Positions 52,996-62,502 of a DNA stretch of 64,000 bases are shown here, in pieces. How positions within the stretch are numbered: position 1 is the first letter of the stretch; every line of letters starts with the position of its first letter. Source of the stretch: Arthrobacter sp. AZCC_0090 (GTDB taxonomy: Bacteria > Actinomycetota > Actinomycetes > Actinomycetales > Micrococcaceae). The DNA lies in assembly GCF_014207375.1 (NCBI RefSeq), contig NZ_JACHEE010000010.1, forward strand, positions 93,301 to 157,300. The letters are read 5' to 3'. Both the position numbers and the translations under genes were made by a program. The notes beneath the pieces were generated by a model. It searched no databases and had not been told where the DNA came from. It saw only the letters and a program-made list of their open reading frames with translations.

Positions 52996-53397
52996 CTATC
53001 CCGCCACCAACTCAACCTCGTAACCGTCGGTGTTCACCAGATAGGCGGCGTAGTGGTCGGGGCCGCCGGCGTGGGGGTATTTGCTTTCGAACATCTCGTA
53101 CCAGCCGCAATCGGCGCCGAGCTCCCGGAGCCGGTCCACGTTCTCCTTCGTGCCTGCGTGGAAGGCGAGGTGGTTGAGGCCGGGTTCCGTCCTGCGGTGC
53201 GTGCTTCCGGTGATCGCCGCGGATTGTTCGATCACAATGTATGTGGCTCCGAGTTTCCAACTGCAGCCGTCTGGCCACTCTTGGAATTGTTCGTAGCCGA
53301 GTTCGGCCAGCAGCCAGCCCCATTCCTCTTGTGCACGGGCGATGTGCGGCACCCAAATCTCGACGTGGTGCAGCGAACCCACTGGAACTTCAGCCAT
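52996..53397 (-). CDS. VOC-family (glyoxalase-like) protein
   Basis: The 133 residues have the paired beta-alpha-beta-beta-beta modules: VGSLHHVEIWVPHIARAQE (metal His/Glu), GYEQFQEWPDG, PGLNHLAFHAGTKENVDRL (second His), YAAYLVNTDGYEVELVAG (last Glu). Such proteins are metal-dependent lyases, dioxygenases or resistance proteins. It lies nine bases before the 3' end of the sensor kinase gene on the same strand. Confidence 0.82.
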   Translation of the reverse strand: MAEVPVGSLHHVEIWVPHIARAQEEWGWLLAELGYEQFQEWPDGCSWKLGATYIVIEQSAAITGSTHRRTEPGLNHLAFHAGTKENVDRLRELGADCGWYEMFESKYPHAGGPDHYAAYLVNTDGYEVELVAG

Positions 53398-53406
53398 GCC
53401 GTGAGT

Positions 53407-54774
53407 CTACGTTTGCCTGAGGCCCGCCGGAATGCCCGGCAACTCCACTACGAACGCCGCGCCTCCCTCAGCAGCCGTGCGAACGCTGATGCGCCCACCC
53501 AGCCGCTGCACGATCCTCGCGGCGATCGACAAGCCCAGTCCGCTGCCCACGGGCCGTTCGCCGCTGTACCTGGCAAAGAGCGCACCGCGTTCAAACGCGA
53601 CGGCGGCATCCGCCTCCGTGAGCCCAGGTCCGCCGTCGCGCACTTCCACGGTGAGCCCGCCGCCGGAAGGATACGCCGCGAGCACCACGGGAGAGTCCTC
53701 CGGCGTCACGCGCAGCGCGTTTTCCAGCAAACCGTCCACCACTTGGCGCAGCCGTTGGCCATCGCTACGGATGGGCAATGCTCCAGCAGGCAGCTCGAGC
53801 CGCCCCACGATCCCGCTTTGAACGCACACGGCCTGCCAGGCCTGCCAGCTCTCCTGCAGTATCAAAGATGCATCCACGGGCTGAAGTTCTACGCGGAAAT
53901 CGTCGGACTCAAGCCGCGCCAATTCCAAGAGATCGCGGACGAATCTGTCCAGCCGATTGGTTTCAGCCACGAGGGTCTGCCCGACGCCGCTCACCTCGGC
54001 TCCGCTGATCACGCCGTCGGCCAAGGCCTCGGCGTAGCCCCGCAGCGCCGTGAGGGGTGTCCGGATTTCGTGCGAAATGGAGAGCAGGAATTCGCGTTGC
54101 CGCCCTTCGCTGGTCCGGAGGGCGGCGTCGAGGGCGGCGAGCGCCCGCGAAACCTCCACCACCTCGGCTGGTCCGCCGGGCACCACCGCGACGGCTCGTT
54201 CTCCGGTCGCGAGCCGGTGCGCTGATTGCGCGGTGCGCACCAACGGCCGGCTGAGCCATTGCGCCAACAAGCCGCCAGCCACGATGGAGAACACGAGGCA
54301 GGCCGCGAGGGCAATCAGCATGCGGCTCAGCAGGGGAGCGGCGGCCGCGCGGATCTCGGACACGGGCTGCGCCAGCACCACGCCACCACCTGCCGCAACG
54401 GGCCGGGCTTCGAGGACCACCGTGTTTTGCGGTCCGTCCACGGTCCTGGATACCGACTTTCCGGCCAACACATCCGCCACGGTCTTCGCATCCACCAACC
54501 TGGCGCCGCCACCTGTCACGCGGCCGTCAGCGCTGATCGCAGCGAGCCTCGCGCCGTGGGTCAGCAGATCGGCGCGGAGGTCCTGGAGGCTTCCGAGGCT
54601 GGTTTGTTTGCTGAGGGAATCGGCCTCGACTGCGAGATACTTCTTCGCTTCGTCAACCGCCGTGGCGTTCACCAGTTGGGCGGCCAAAAGGCCGGCGAGC
54701 ACGACGGCGACAGTCGCGACGGCGGCAATCACCGCCGTCGTGCGCCCTGCCAGTGTGCCGAACCAGCGCCTCAC
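53407..54774 (-). CDS. Sensor histidine kinase (HAMP, HisKA)
   Basis: GTG 54774 overlaps the response-regulator stop (GTGA). The 455-residue product has TM1 (about 13-33), an extracellular sensor part (about 35-148), TM2 (about 150-172), HAMP (about 172-222), phosphorylated His235 in SHEIRTPLTALRGYAEAL, and an HATPase domain (VDGLLENALRVTPEDSP, EVRDGGPGL, VGSGLGLSIAARIV). It senses an outside signal and phosphorylates the partner regulator. Ligand unknown; the secreted protein gene at 55638 may be a target. Confidence 0.92.
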   Translation of the reverse strand: MRRWFGTLAGRTTAVIAAVATVAVVLAGLLAAQLVNATAVDEAKKYLAVEADSLSKQTSLGSLQDLRADLLTHGARLAAISADGRVTGGGARLVDAKTVADVLAGKSVSRTVDGPQNTVVLEARPVAAGGGVVLAQPVSEIRAAAAPLLSRMLIALAACLVFSIVAGGLLAQWLSRPLVRTAQSAHRLATGERAVAVVPGGPAEVVEVSRALAALDAALRTSEGRQREFLLSISHEIRTPLTALRGYAEALADGVISGAEVSGVGQTLVAETNRLDRFVRDLLELARLESDDFRVELQPVDASLILQESWQAWQAVCVQSGIVGRLELPAGALPIRSDGQRLRQVVDGLLENALRVTPEDSPVVLAAYPSGGGLTVEVRDGGPGLTEADAAVAFERGALFARYSGERPVGSGLGLSIAARIVQRLGGRISVRTAAEGGAAFVVELPGIPAGLRQT

Positions 54775-55469
54775 GCTGAATCCCCGGAGGATGGCGCAAC
54801 CGCCGAGTACCCGACGCCGCGGCTCGTCGCGATGGGGGAGTGCTCGCCGAGTTTGGCGCGGAGCTGTGCGATGTGCACATCAACGGTCCGTCCCGCGGCA
54901 TAACTTGCCTGGCCCCACACAGCCGAAAGCAGCTGCTCGCGCGAAAAGACGCGGCCAGGATGGGCCATGAGATAGGCGAGGAGGTCGAACTCGGTGGCGG
55001 TCAGCGTGATTTCGGCCGTGCCCGCGCATGCGGTGCGGTTCAGCGGATCCAGTTCGACGCTGCCCAGCACAAGCGGTTTGGGCCGCGGCGTCCCTTCGGT
55101 CCGGCGCAGCACCGCCTTGACCCGCGCGACCAGTTCAGAGGGCGAAAACGGCTTGGTGAGATAGTCGTCGGCGCCCAATTCCAAGCCAAGGACGCGGTCA
55201 ACTTCCTCATCACGGGCAGTCACGAATAGGACAGGAGTCCAGTCCTCCGCCTGCCGCAATTGCCTGCAGAGTTCGATCCCATCCATGCCCGGCAATCCGA
55301 CGTCGAGAATCACCGCGACCGGTTTGAGCCGCCTGATCTGTGCCAGCGCGGAAATCCCGTCGCGCTCCACATGTACGCCGAAACCGGCGCGGCTCAGGTA
55401 CAGGCGCTGGATATCGGCGATTGCCTGTTCGTCCTCGGCAATCAGCACCAATCCGCGGCTGTCTTCCAT
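54771..55469 (-). CDS. OmpR-family response regulator
   Basis: ATG 55469 (MEDSRG) is preferred; the track to 55559 has no binding site. The 232-residue product has a receiver domain with phospho-acceptor Asp56 in ILDVGLPGMDG, LTKPFSP, and a winged-helix DNA-binding domain with LTATEFDLLAYLMAHPGRVF, then VDVHIAQLRAKLG. It is coupled to the kinase gene downstream. Confidence 0.93.
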   Translation of the reverse strand: MEDSRGLVLIAEDEQAIADIQRLYLSRAGFGVHVERDGISALAQIRRLKPVAVILDVGLPGMDGIELCRQLRQAEDWTPVLFVTARDEEVDRVLGLELGADDYLTKPFSPSELVARVKAVLRRTEGTPRPKPLVLGSVELDPLNRTACAGTAEITLTATEFDLLAYLMAHPGRVFSREQLLSAVWGQASYAAGRTVDVHIAQLRAKLGEHSPIATSRGVGYSAVAPSSGDSA

Positions 55470-55637
55470 GCGTCCATTCAACAGCAAGGACGGACGCCCC
55501 GGAGCATCCGTGGCCGGTGACAGGGACGGTTTTACATTCCTCGAACATTCGCCGAACAATCAGTTCATGCGGCCGGACGAGAGTGTTGTGAAGAGAGCTG
55601 GCGGACGAGCCGCCAGCCGGAACAAAGGACACTGACC

Positions 55638-56150
55638 ATGGACAACGCCGCCCCGAACTCCAGTACCCCAACTCAGCGGCGCAAGGGCAGCAAGGCCCGC
55701 ACCGCCGTCGTCGGCGTTCTTGCCGCCAGCCTCCTGCTGGGCGGTGGGGTGCTTGCCGCCAATGCGGCGAGCTCGCCCACCGCTACAAGTACGACGGCGG
55801 CTGCCACCTCCCAGCCCACGGCGACGGCTGCCGCGGCCAAGTCTGCCCTGGCACGGCATCCACTCTCGGCCGCCCTGCGGTTCTTCGTGAACGGTGACAG
55901 CAGCAAGCCCAACTACGGCCAACGCGCCGCGAAGATCGCCACCTTCATCCTAGACAAGCGCCCGAAGCTGGCCGCAAAGCTTCCAGCGGCGTTGCAGGCC
56001 GACCTGAAGGCGCTGAAGGACGCGGCGGACGGCGACCGCGTAGCGAAAGCCACTCACATCAAGGACACCGCACTGAATGGCGGCTATGGGCCGAAGATCC
56101 AAGCGCAAGCCAAGCGGATGCAAGAGCAGAAAGCGGACCGCAAGGCCTGA
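55638..56150 (+). CDS. Secreted Ala/Lys-rich hypothetical protein
   Basis: ATG 55638 follows AAAGGA. The 170-residue product has a basic head (RRKGSKARTA), a membrane/signal helix (VVGVLAASLLLGGGVLAANA), a Ser/Thr/Ala linker and a basic helical domain (AALRFFVNGDSSKPNYGQRA, ILDKRPKLAAKLPAAL). It is divergent from the two-component operon, so it is a plausible target. No family was recognised. Confidence 0.7.
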   Translation: MDNAAPNSSTPTQRRKGSKARTAVVGVLAASLLLGGGVLAANAASSPTATSTTAAATSQPTATAAAAKSALARHPLSAALRFFVNGDSSKPNYGQRAAKIATFILDKRPKLAAKLPAALQADLKALKDAADGDRVAKATHIKDTALNGGYGPKIQAQAKRMQEQKADRKA

Positions 56151-56158
56151 GGCGCTGC

Positions 56159-57760
56159 CTAGGCCGGGACTTCCGAAAGGTCCCGGCTAGGCTTCGCTTC
56201 CGCAGGCGTGCCGAGAGGCTCGCTGTCGAACGGCATCTCGTCGAGGTCGATCAACGGGTTGGTGTCCTGGGTGGCCACCAGCTCGCGAGCCTCCGCCTGG
56301 GTGTCCACGCTGGGCATGGAACCCGGGAGCGGGCGCTGCGCGGATTCACGCAGGAAGTAGATGGCGACGGCGCCCACGATCGAGGTTGCCATGAGGTAAT
56401 ACGCGGGCATCATGTCGTTGCCGGTGCCCTGGATCAAGGCAGCGACGATGAACGGCGTGGTGCCGCCGAAGATCGCTACGGAGAAGTTGTAGGCGATCCC
56501 CATTCCCCCGTAACGGCTTGAGGTCGGGAAGAGTGCCGGCAGCGCAGAGGCGAGGTTGGCTATGTAGAACGTGACCGGGAAGGCGATCAGGGCCAAACCG
56601 GCAAGCGTGGACCAAATATCGCCGATGCCGATCAGCAGGAATGCCGGAACGGCGAACACAATGGTGCTGATGGCGCCGATCCACAGGACGGGCCGGCGGC
56701 CGATCCGGTCGGAGAGCTTGCCCGTCAGCGGGATACAGACTGCCATGATGACCAACACGGGGATGGTCAGAAGGGTGCCGTGAACGGGGTCGTAGCCCTT
56801 GGACTCGGTGAGGTAGGTGGGCATGTAGGAAGTCAGCATATAGCCCACGGTGTTGGCGGCCGCAGCAAGGATCATGGCGAGGATAATCTGGCGCCAGTAA
56901 GCCTTGACGATGCCGATGGGGCCCTTGGCTACTGCGGCATCGCCCGCTGCGGCGTCCGCGGCGAGTGCTTCCTGGGCATCCAAAGTGGCCTGGAACTGGG
57001 GTGATTCCTCGATCTTGCTACGGAAGTACACGGCGATGACGCCGAGCGGCCCCGCGATGAGGAACGGCAGCCGCCAGCCCCAGTCCTCCATGGCCGATTG
57101 GCCGAGGGTGAGCTGCAGGATGGACACGAGGGCCGCACCAAGGGCAAAGCCGATGTACGAGCCCATATCCAGGAAGCTCGCGAAGAAGCCGCGGCGCTTG
57201 TCCGGAGCGTATTCGCTCACAAACGTGGTGGCGCCGGCGTATTCACCGCCCGTGGAGAAACCCTGGATGAGTTTCAAAATGACCAGCAGTGCCGCCGCCC
57301 AGATGCCGATCTGTGCGTATCCCGGTAGGAGCCCGACGGCGAAGGTACTCGCCGCCATCAGCAGGAGTGTTGTGGCGAGCACCTTTTGGCGACCCACTTT
57401 GTCGCCCAGCCAGCCGAAGATTACACCGCCGAGCGGCCGTGCCACGAAGGTTGCGGCGAAGGTTCCCAGCATGAACAGGGTCTGCACGGACTTGTCGGCC
57501 TCGGGCAGGAAGACGGGACCCATCGTGGTGATGAGGTAGCCGAAAACGCCGACGTCGTACCATTCCATGGTGTTTCCGACGATCGTGCCGCCAAGGGCTT
57601 TTTTCAGCATGGGCTGGTCTACGACGTTGACGTCGGATACTTTGAGTCGACGGCGTGTTGGAAGTTTCAATTTTGAGGTACCGCGTGGTGCGGTTTTGCT
57701 CGTTCCAGCGGCGTTCCTAGCGCCTGCTGGAGAGTCAGTGATGCTTTGGTCTATGGGCAT
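56159..57760 (-). CDS. MHS-type major facilitator transporter (ProP-like)
   Basis: ATG 57760 (TAGGAGC upstream) is preferred over 57784. The 533-residue product has an N-terminal cytosolic tail, then GGTIVGNTMEWYDVGVFGYL and FVARPLGGVIFGWLGDKVGR, the metabolite:H+ symporter hallmark, 12 helices, and GFSTGGEYAGATTFVSEYAP. Relatives import proline/betaine, citrate or other carboxylates. The C-terminus carries an acidic tail of about 50 residues. It is only eight bases from the convergent secreted-protein gene. Confidence 0.92.
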   Translation of the reverse strand: MPIDQSITDSPAGARNAAGTSKTAPRGTSKLKLPTRRRLKVSDVNVVDQPMLKKALGGTIVGNTMEWYDVGVFGYLITTMGPVFLPEADKSVQTLFMLGTFAATFVARPLGGVIFGWLGDKVGRQKVLATTLLLMAASTFAVGLLPGYAQIGIWAAALLVILKLIQGFSTGGEYAGATTFVSEYAPDKRRGFFASFLDMGSYIGFALGAALVSILQLTLGQSAMEDWGWRLPFLIAGPLGVIAVYFRSKIEESPQFQATLDAQEALAADAAAGDAAVAKGPIGIVKAYWRQIILAMILAAAANTVGYMLTSYMPTYLTESKGYDPVHGTLLTIPVLVIMAVCIPLTGKLSDRIGRRPVLWIGAISTIVFAVPAFLLIGIGDIWSTLAGLALIAFPVTFYIANLASALPALFPTSSRYGGMGIAYNFSVAIFGGTTPFIVAALIQGTGNDMMPAYYLMATSIVGAVAIYFLRESAQRPLPGSMPSVDTQAEARELVATQDTNPLIDLDEMPFDSEPLGTPAEAKPSRDLSEVPA

Positions 57761-58030
57761 TTGGGCCGCTCCTAGGGGGGTCATTTGCTTGCGACGTTTA
57801 GCTGCCGCGCTCTGGGCAGGGTTTCAATTTTACGCGAGTTTCGCCGAAACTAAGAGTCGGACTCCCAATTCTCGGCGCTCGAAGGCGCCTTTCGGGCCCA
57901 AATGTCTGACATCCAAATGCCGCCCACAGCCCCGGAATCACGCGGATTTTGAGGCGTTCCGTGGCTGCGTTACCAAATTTTTTGGTTCAGGACCACGAAA
58001 CGCACAGTTTGCTGATCATTTTCGGTGGGT

Positions 58031-58819
58031 TTACCGTAGTTTTCCGAGCACCACCGTGGCATCGAATTCTTCGGAATGGACCACCCTCGCGGAAAGCTCG
58101 GCGAGCTCGAACAAGGCGGCCGTCGTTGGGGCCTGCCGGACGCTCGTTTCGATCAGCAGATGACCCCCTGGAGCCAGCCATAACGGCGCCTCCCCAGCTA
58201 TCCGGCGGTGCACGTCCAGGCCGTCCGCGCCGCCGTCGAGCGCTATGAGCGGTTCATGCAGACGCGCCTCCGGCGGCATCATTCCGATCGAGTCCGTGGG
58301 CACGTACGGGGCGTTGGCTACCAGTACTTCCACGCGGCCGCGAAGGGTCTCCGGGAGGGCCGAGTACAGATCGCCTTCATGCACTTGTCCGCCAGCAGGC
58401 CCGATGTTGCGAGCGGCGCAGCGGATCGCGACTGGATCGACGTCGGCAGCGTGCAGCTCGATGCCGCCCACTGCGGCCGCCAGTGCGGTGCCGACGGCAC
58501 CCGAACCACAGCAAAGATCGACGACGACGGCGCCCGGCCGGGCGATGCGGGCCGCCTCCTGGACGAGGTACTCCGTGCGGCGGCGGGGGACGAACACACC
58601 CTGGTCTACGGCAATGTGCTGGCCGCAGAACTCAGCCCAGCCAAGGAGGTGTTCGAGGGGCAGTCCCGAGACGCGCAGTTCGACCATCCGGTCGAGTTCC
58701 CCGGGAGCGTGCGCCGCAGCGATCAGGAGCTCGGCCTCGTCTTCGGCGAAGACGCAACCGACCGAACGGAGCCGGGCCGTGATGGCGGAATGGGAAGGCT
58801 GGAACGTGCGTTCTGACAT
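58031..58819 (-). CDS. PrmC/HemK-related protein N5-glutamine methyltransferase
   Basis: ATG 58819 follows GAAAGG. The 262-residue product has the HemK-type fold: LPLEHLLGWAEFCGQHIAVD, FVPRRRTEYLVQEA, SAM motif VVDLCCGSGAVGTAL, and NAPYVPTDSIGMMPPEAR in place of the usual NPPY. That NAPY variant marks the PrmC-related subfamily whose protein target is not established. PrmC proper modifies release factors. Confidence 0.85.
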   Translation of the reverse strand: MSERTFQPSHSAITARLRSVGCVFAEDEAELLIAAAHAPGELDRMVELRVSGLPLEHLLGWAEFCGQHIAVDQGVFVPRRRTEYLVQEAARIARPGAVVVDLCCGSGAVGTALAAAVGGIELHAADVDPVAIRCAARNIGPAGGQVHEGDLYSALPETLRGRVEVLVANAPYVPTDSIGMMPPEARLHEPLIALDGGADGLDVHRRIAGEAPLWLAPGGHLLIETSVRQAPTTAALFELAELSARVVHSEEFDATVVLGKLR

Positions 58820-59190
58820 GGGAGAGCCTTTCGGGATACCGAGGGGTGCTCTCCGGGCCATGCTAGCCGAGAGCGGACGTGGAGGCGACGCCCGAAGCGC
58901 GCTCCGGGAAAGTCAGGGTTCACAAACACGGTCTGGAGTGTCTAGGGTGGGTTCATGGGAACACTGATTTTTGAATAGACCAGCGGGTCCTGGTTCGTCG
59001 CAGATGCTGGCCACGCCACTGCTGACGTTGATCCGACGCCGTTGAGTTTGAACCGACAAAAATCCATGCCTGTTGAGGCTTCGCCTCCGCGCTGTTCCTG
59101 TTGCTGCTATTTGGACCCTGGGTCTCGCAGAGGACGTCGCAGTCCCGAGGACCTCCTCCGGCAAATCAAGAACTTTAAGGAGTCCACTGC
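58820..59190. other. Intergenic stretch before small basic protein gene
   Basis: No gene is supported here. A short stem GAGGC-TTC-GCCTC at about 59077-59089 and CTTTAAGGAG at 59174-59183, the ribosome binding site of the next gene, are the only structures seen. Confidence 0.4.
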
Positions 59191-59433
59191 ATGACACCGA
59201 ACGCACCCGAAACCAACGCCGAGCAGGAACCCGCAGAGCAAGCGGCGGCCGTGCAGGAAACTGACGCCCTGGCTGCAGGCATCAAATCGAAACTGACTGA
59301 CGCCCAGAAGGAAATGCTGGCCCGCAAGTCCAGGGGTGGCGCCGGGGCAGGCTGGCAAAGCACCGGAAAAGGACACAAGCCAACCCAAGCGAGTGGCAAG
59401 CAGGCCAAGTCCGAGAAGAAGGTCCGCTGGTAG
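59191..59433 (+). CDS. Small Gln/Lys-rich DUF5302-like protein
   Basis: ATG 59191 follows TAAGGAG. The 80-residue product begins acidic (AEQEPAEQAAAVQE), then KLTDAQKEMLARKSRGGAGA and a Lys-rich tail. The KEMLxRK...GGAGAG...K pattern resembles DUF5302-like small actinobacterial proteins, probably disordered and stress-related. Confidence 0.6.
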   Translation: MTPNAPETNAEQEPAEQAAAVQETDALAAGIKSKLTDAQKEMLARKSRGGAGAGWQSTGKGHKPTQASGKQAKSEKKVRW

Positions 59434-59520
59434 ATCTTGCTGAGGAAGTTCCTACAGACAAGAGGACCGCTCCCACCTAGTATGGAAAATCCCTTCGTTT
59501 CACTGCAGAAAGGAAGAACA

Positions 59521-59781
59521 ATGGCTGCGAAGCACGTTGCGCAACAAATCGACTCCGAGGTCGCAAGCCACTTGGTCGAGTCCATGGATAAGACAACCAT
59601 GCCGGCCCCGGAAACTGTGGCCATGACGCTGGCGTCGAACCAAGGACCATCCTGGCCGGACGGCAGCGGCAAGGCCAAACACCCTAAGGACCGCGGTGCC
59701 AATCATGGCCGCGTCGGGCAGCAGGCTGCGGTCACCGCGGTCCACCGCACCAGCCGTCCTCAGATGCCGCACTCGTCCTAG
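59521..59781 (+). CDS. Hypothetical protein (86 residues)
   Basis: ATG 59521 follows AAAGGAAG. The product is polar, with AAKHVAQQIDSEVASHLVES, a central Pro/Thr region and a His/Arg-rich C-terminus (GANHGRVGQQAAVTAVHRTS). It is followed directly by the long terminator palindrome. No family was recognised. Confidence 0.6.
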   Translation: MAAKHVAQQIDSEVASHLVESMDKTTMPAPETVAMTLASNQGPSWPDGSGKAKHPKDRGANHGRVGQQAAVTAVHRTSRPQMPHSS

Positions 59782-59788
59782 AAATATT

Positions 59789-59848
59789 CGACACAGAAAA
59801 TGCCCTGCGACCCCGGAATTCCGGGGTCGCAGGGCATTTTCCGTGTCG
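59789..59848. terminator. 60-bp nearly perfect palindromic bidirectional terminator
   Basis: The sequence pairs with itself around GGAATTCC (59815-59822) with only one mismatch (59795/59842), giving a 29-bp stem with runs GAAAATGCCC and GGGCATTTTC that provide T-runs on both strands. It lies between convergent genes and serves both. Its length is unusual for an actinobacterial terminator. Confidence 0.8.
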
Positions 59849-59857
59849 CAGGTCCGT

Positions 59858-62464
59858 TCAGGGAGCGCGCTCGACGTCGTCGGGGGACTTGTCCGGCCGC
59901 CACCCGCGCCAGACGGGATGGCGCATCCTCTCGGTGCCGGTCCAATCGCCGAACGTCACCTCTCCCACGAGCTCGGGGGAAACCCAGTGGGCGCCGCGCG
60001 CGTCCTCGGCGGGGATGTCGTGGAAGGGAGAGTCCGGGCGATCGAGCCCCTCCAGGCGCTTCAGGATGTCCCGCAGCTGCCAGTCCTTGAAGCCAGTGCC
60101 TACCCTGCCCGCATAGCGCAACTTGTCGCCGTCGGGGATCCCCACGAGCAACGCGCCAATGGTCCCGAGCCTCGCGCCGGAGCCCGGCCGCCAACCACCT
60201 ACCACCACCTCCTGCATGCGTTCCAACTTGAGCTTGATCCAGGACCTGCTGCGCCGCCCCGGCTGGTACCGGCTGTCGGCGCGCTTGGCCATGACGCCCT
60301 CCAAGCCAAGCTCGGCGGCGCTGGCCAAGAGGTCGTCCATATCATGCTCCAGCACTTCGGAGATATGAATGGGGGAGCCTTCGCCCGGCATATCGGCATT
60401 GAAGTCTGCCAGCCGGTCTCGGCGCTCGCTGAGGGGCAGGGAGGTGAGGTCGGCGCTGCCGCCTTTTTCGGTAGTGTGGCGGGATCCGGCGTCGTACAGG
60501 AGATCGAACAGCATCAGCTGCACGGGGACCCCGGCCCGGGCGCGCTCGACGTCGCCTGGCTTGTAGAGGTTCATCCGCTTCTGGAGCAACTCGAAGCTGG
60601 GCCGGCCGTTCTTGCTGAGCGCCACGATCTCGCCATCCGCCACAAAATCGTGGTGCGGCCAGTAATGCGGATCCGCCAGCTCGGGGTAGGTGGGCGTCAT
60701 GTCGATCCCGGAGCGGCTCGTCAGCCTGATCTTGCCACCCGATCCTGAAACGATGGCCCGGAAGCCGTCCCACTTGAGCTCGAACAGCCAGTCCCCGTCC
60801 GCCACATCGGCGGTGGTCCCGGACGTCGCGAGCATGGGCGCGTAGCTGGGTGTCCCGTTCGATTGGTGCGCGGCCTCAGGCAACAGCACCGTCCTGTGGC
60901 CCGGTTTGTCCTTCATCAGGTGGATCAGCCACTGCGACGGCGACTCTCCCGTGTGGATGAGTGCGAAACGGCGGGTGCCGTGCAATCCGCCGCCGGGCTT
61001 GCCGGTGAGGGTGGCGATGACTTCCTTGCCGTCGCGCCATTTTTCGCACTCGAACTCTCCGCTGTCCCAGATGCTGACAGTCCCGGCGCCGTATTCGCCC
61101 TTCGGAATGATGCCAGTGAACTCCGCGTACTCCATCGGGTGGTCTTCGGTCCGTACGGCCAAGTGGTTCTTTGCCGGGGTGTCCGGCACTCCCCGGGGCA
61201 GCGCCCAGGACGCCAGGACGCCATTGTGCTCCAGCCTGAAATCAAGGTGGAATCGGCGGGCATGATGCTCCTGGATGACAAAGATTCCGCCGGGAGGGTT
61301 GGGCTCTGCGTCAGGCTGGAGTGGGCGCGAACCGGGTTGATGGCCGACGGCGGGAAACGGTTCGGGCGTCCGTTGCGGGTCGCGCTTGTCCACATAGCTC
61401 GCCAGCCGCGGGTTCACGGCGGTGGCCTCGCCGCCCGAGGTGCCCCCGACGGCGGTGCTTCCGGCCGGGGTGCGCTGGCCTCCCGGACCGGAGGCGCCGT
61501 CGTCGTTCTTGCTTTGCGTGCCGCCGGAGCGCTTGGAGCCGTTGCCTGCGTGCGCGGGCGTATGCCCGGACTGCCCGGCGGCCACCGCGGCGAAGGGGTC
61601 TTTCCCGTCTTTGACGCGCTTCATGACAGCCGTGAAGTCCAGATGCTCAAGCTCGGGGGAGGCGAGTTCACGCCACGTCCTGGGAGCAGCCACCATGGGG
61701 TGGGCGCGTCCGCGAAGGGAGTACGGGACGATGGTGGTCTTGTTCCCGCTGTTCTGGCTCCAGTCCACCAAGACCTTGCCGTTGCGCAGGGTCTTCTTCA
61801 TGTCGCTGACCACAAGGTCCGGGTGGTCAGCCTCGAGGGAGCGCGCCAATTCGTGGGCAAACGCGGAGACCTGCTCCCATTTGCGGGTGCCATCCAGCCC
61901 GGCGTAGAGGTGGATCCCCTTGCTGCCGCTTGTCACAGGGACGGGATCAAGGCCGATGTCCTGCAGAATGCTGCGCGCCAGCTTGGCGACTTCAACGCAT
62001 TCGGGGAGGCCCGTGCCCGGGCCGGGGTCAAGGTCCAGGACCAAGCGGTCGGGCGGCAACATGGTTCCGTCGGCGTCCACTTGCCATTGCGGCACGTGGA
62101 TTTCCAAGGCGGCGATCTGGGCCAACCAGGTGAGCGTAGCGAGGTTGTTGACGAGCGGGTAAACGTTGCTGTGGTCCCTGTGCTGGATGGTGACCCGGGG
62201 AACCCACGACGGCGTCGAGTCGTCCAGGTTCTTCTGGAAGAACATCTGCCCGGGATTCTCGGTGGTCCCTACTCCGTGCACCCAGCGCTTGCGGGTGGCG
62301 GGTCGGTTAGCGGCGGCCGGGATCAGGAATGGTGCCACGGCCGCGTAGTATTCGAGCACTTCGGCCTTGGTGGTGCCAGTCTCCGGGTAGATGATTTTGC
62401 CCAGGTTGGTGAGCGTCAGTTCGTGGCCCTCGACGTTGACGCGTTCCTTTTGGCTGGTTGCCAC
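59858..62464 (-). CDS. ligD: Multifunctional ATP-dependent DNA ligase LigD (polymerase, phosphoesterase, ligase)
   Basis: LigD repairs double-strand breaks with Ku. The 868-residue product has an N-terminal polymerase/primase domain (about 1-300: LDLDPGPGTGLPECVE, SGSKGIHLYAGLDGT, RGRAHPMVAAPRTWRE), a Gly/Ser-rich linker (about 310-390), a 3'-phosphoesterase domain (IQEHHARRFHLDFRLEHNGV, YAEFTGIIPKGEYGAGTVS), and a C-terminal ligase with adenylation Lys in ELKWDGFRA, DGEIVAL, EGVMAKR and WIKLKLERMQEVVVGGWRPG. The order polymerase-phosphoesterase-ligase is the mycobacterial one. GTG 62464 is the start; it is divergent from ku with 38 bp between. Confidence 0.95.
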   Translation of the reverse strand: MATSQKERVNVEGHELTLTNLGKIIYPETGTTKAEVLEYYAAVAPFLIPAAANRPATRKRWVHGVGTTENPGQMFFQKNLDDSTPSWVPRVTIQHRDHSNVYPLVNNLATLTWLAQIAALEIHVPQWQVDADGTMLPPDRLVLDLDPGPGTGLPECVEVAKLARSILQDIGLDPVPVTSGSKGIHLYAGLDGTRKWEQVSAFAHELARSLEADHPDLVVSDMKKTLRNGKVLVDWSQNSGNKTTIVPYSLRGRAHPMVAAPRTWRELASPELEHLDFTAVMKRVKDGKDPFAAVAAGQSGHTPAHAGNGSKRSGGTQSKNDDGASGPGGQRTPAGSTAVGGTSGGEATAVNPRLASYVDKRDPQRTPEPFPAVGHQPGSRPLQPDAEPNPPGGIFVIQEHHARRFHLDFRLEHNGVLASWALPRGVPDTPAKNHLAVRTEDHPMEYAEFTGIIPKGEYGAGTVSIWDSGEFECEKWRDGKEVIATLTGKPGGGLHGTRRFALIHTGESPSQWLIHLMKDKPGHRTVLLPEAAHQSNGTPSYAPMLATSGTTADVADGDWLFELKWDGFRAIVSGSGGKIRLTSRSGIDMTPTYPELADPHYWPHHDFVADGEIVALSKNGRPSFELLQKRMNLYKPGDVERARAGVPVQLMLFDLLYDAGSRHTTEKGGSADLTSLPLSERRDRLADFNADMPGEGSPIHISEVLEHDMDDLLASAAELGLEGVMAKRADSRYQPGRRSRSWIKLKLERMQEVVVGGWRPGSGARLGTIGALLVGIPDGDKLRYAGRVGTGFKDWQLRDILKRLEGLDRPDSPFHDIPAEDARGAHWVSPELVGEVTFGDWTGTERMRHPVWRGWRPDKSPDDVERAP

Positions 62465-62502
62465 CTCTTCACCTCCGCCTTGTTGTGATGTTCACTTAGT
62501 GC

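Noticed and set aside
60863-62488. 541-codon plus-strand ORF antisense to ligD
   Set aside because: LigD has all expected domains on the minus strand; this ORF is its complement.
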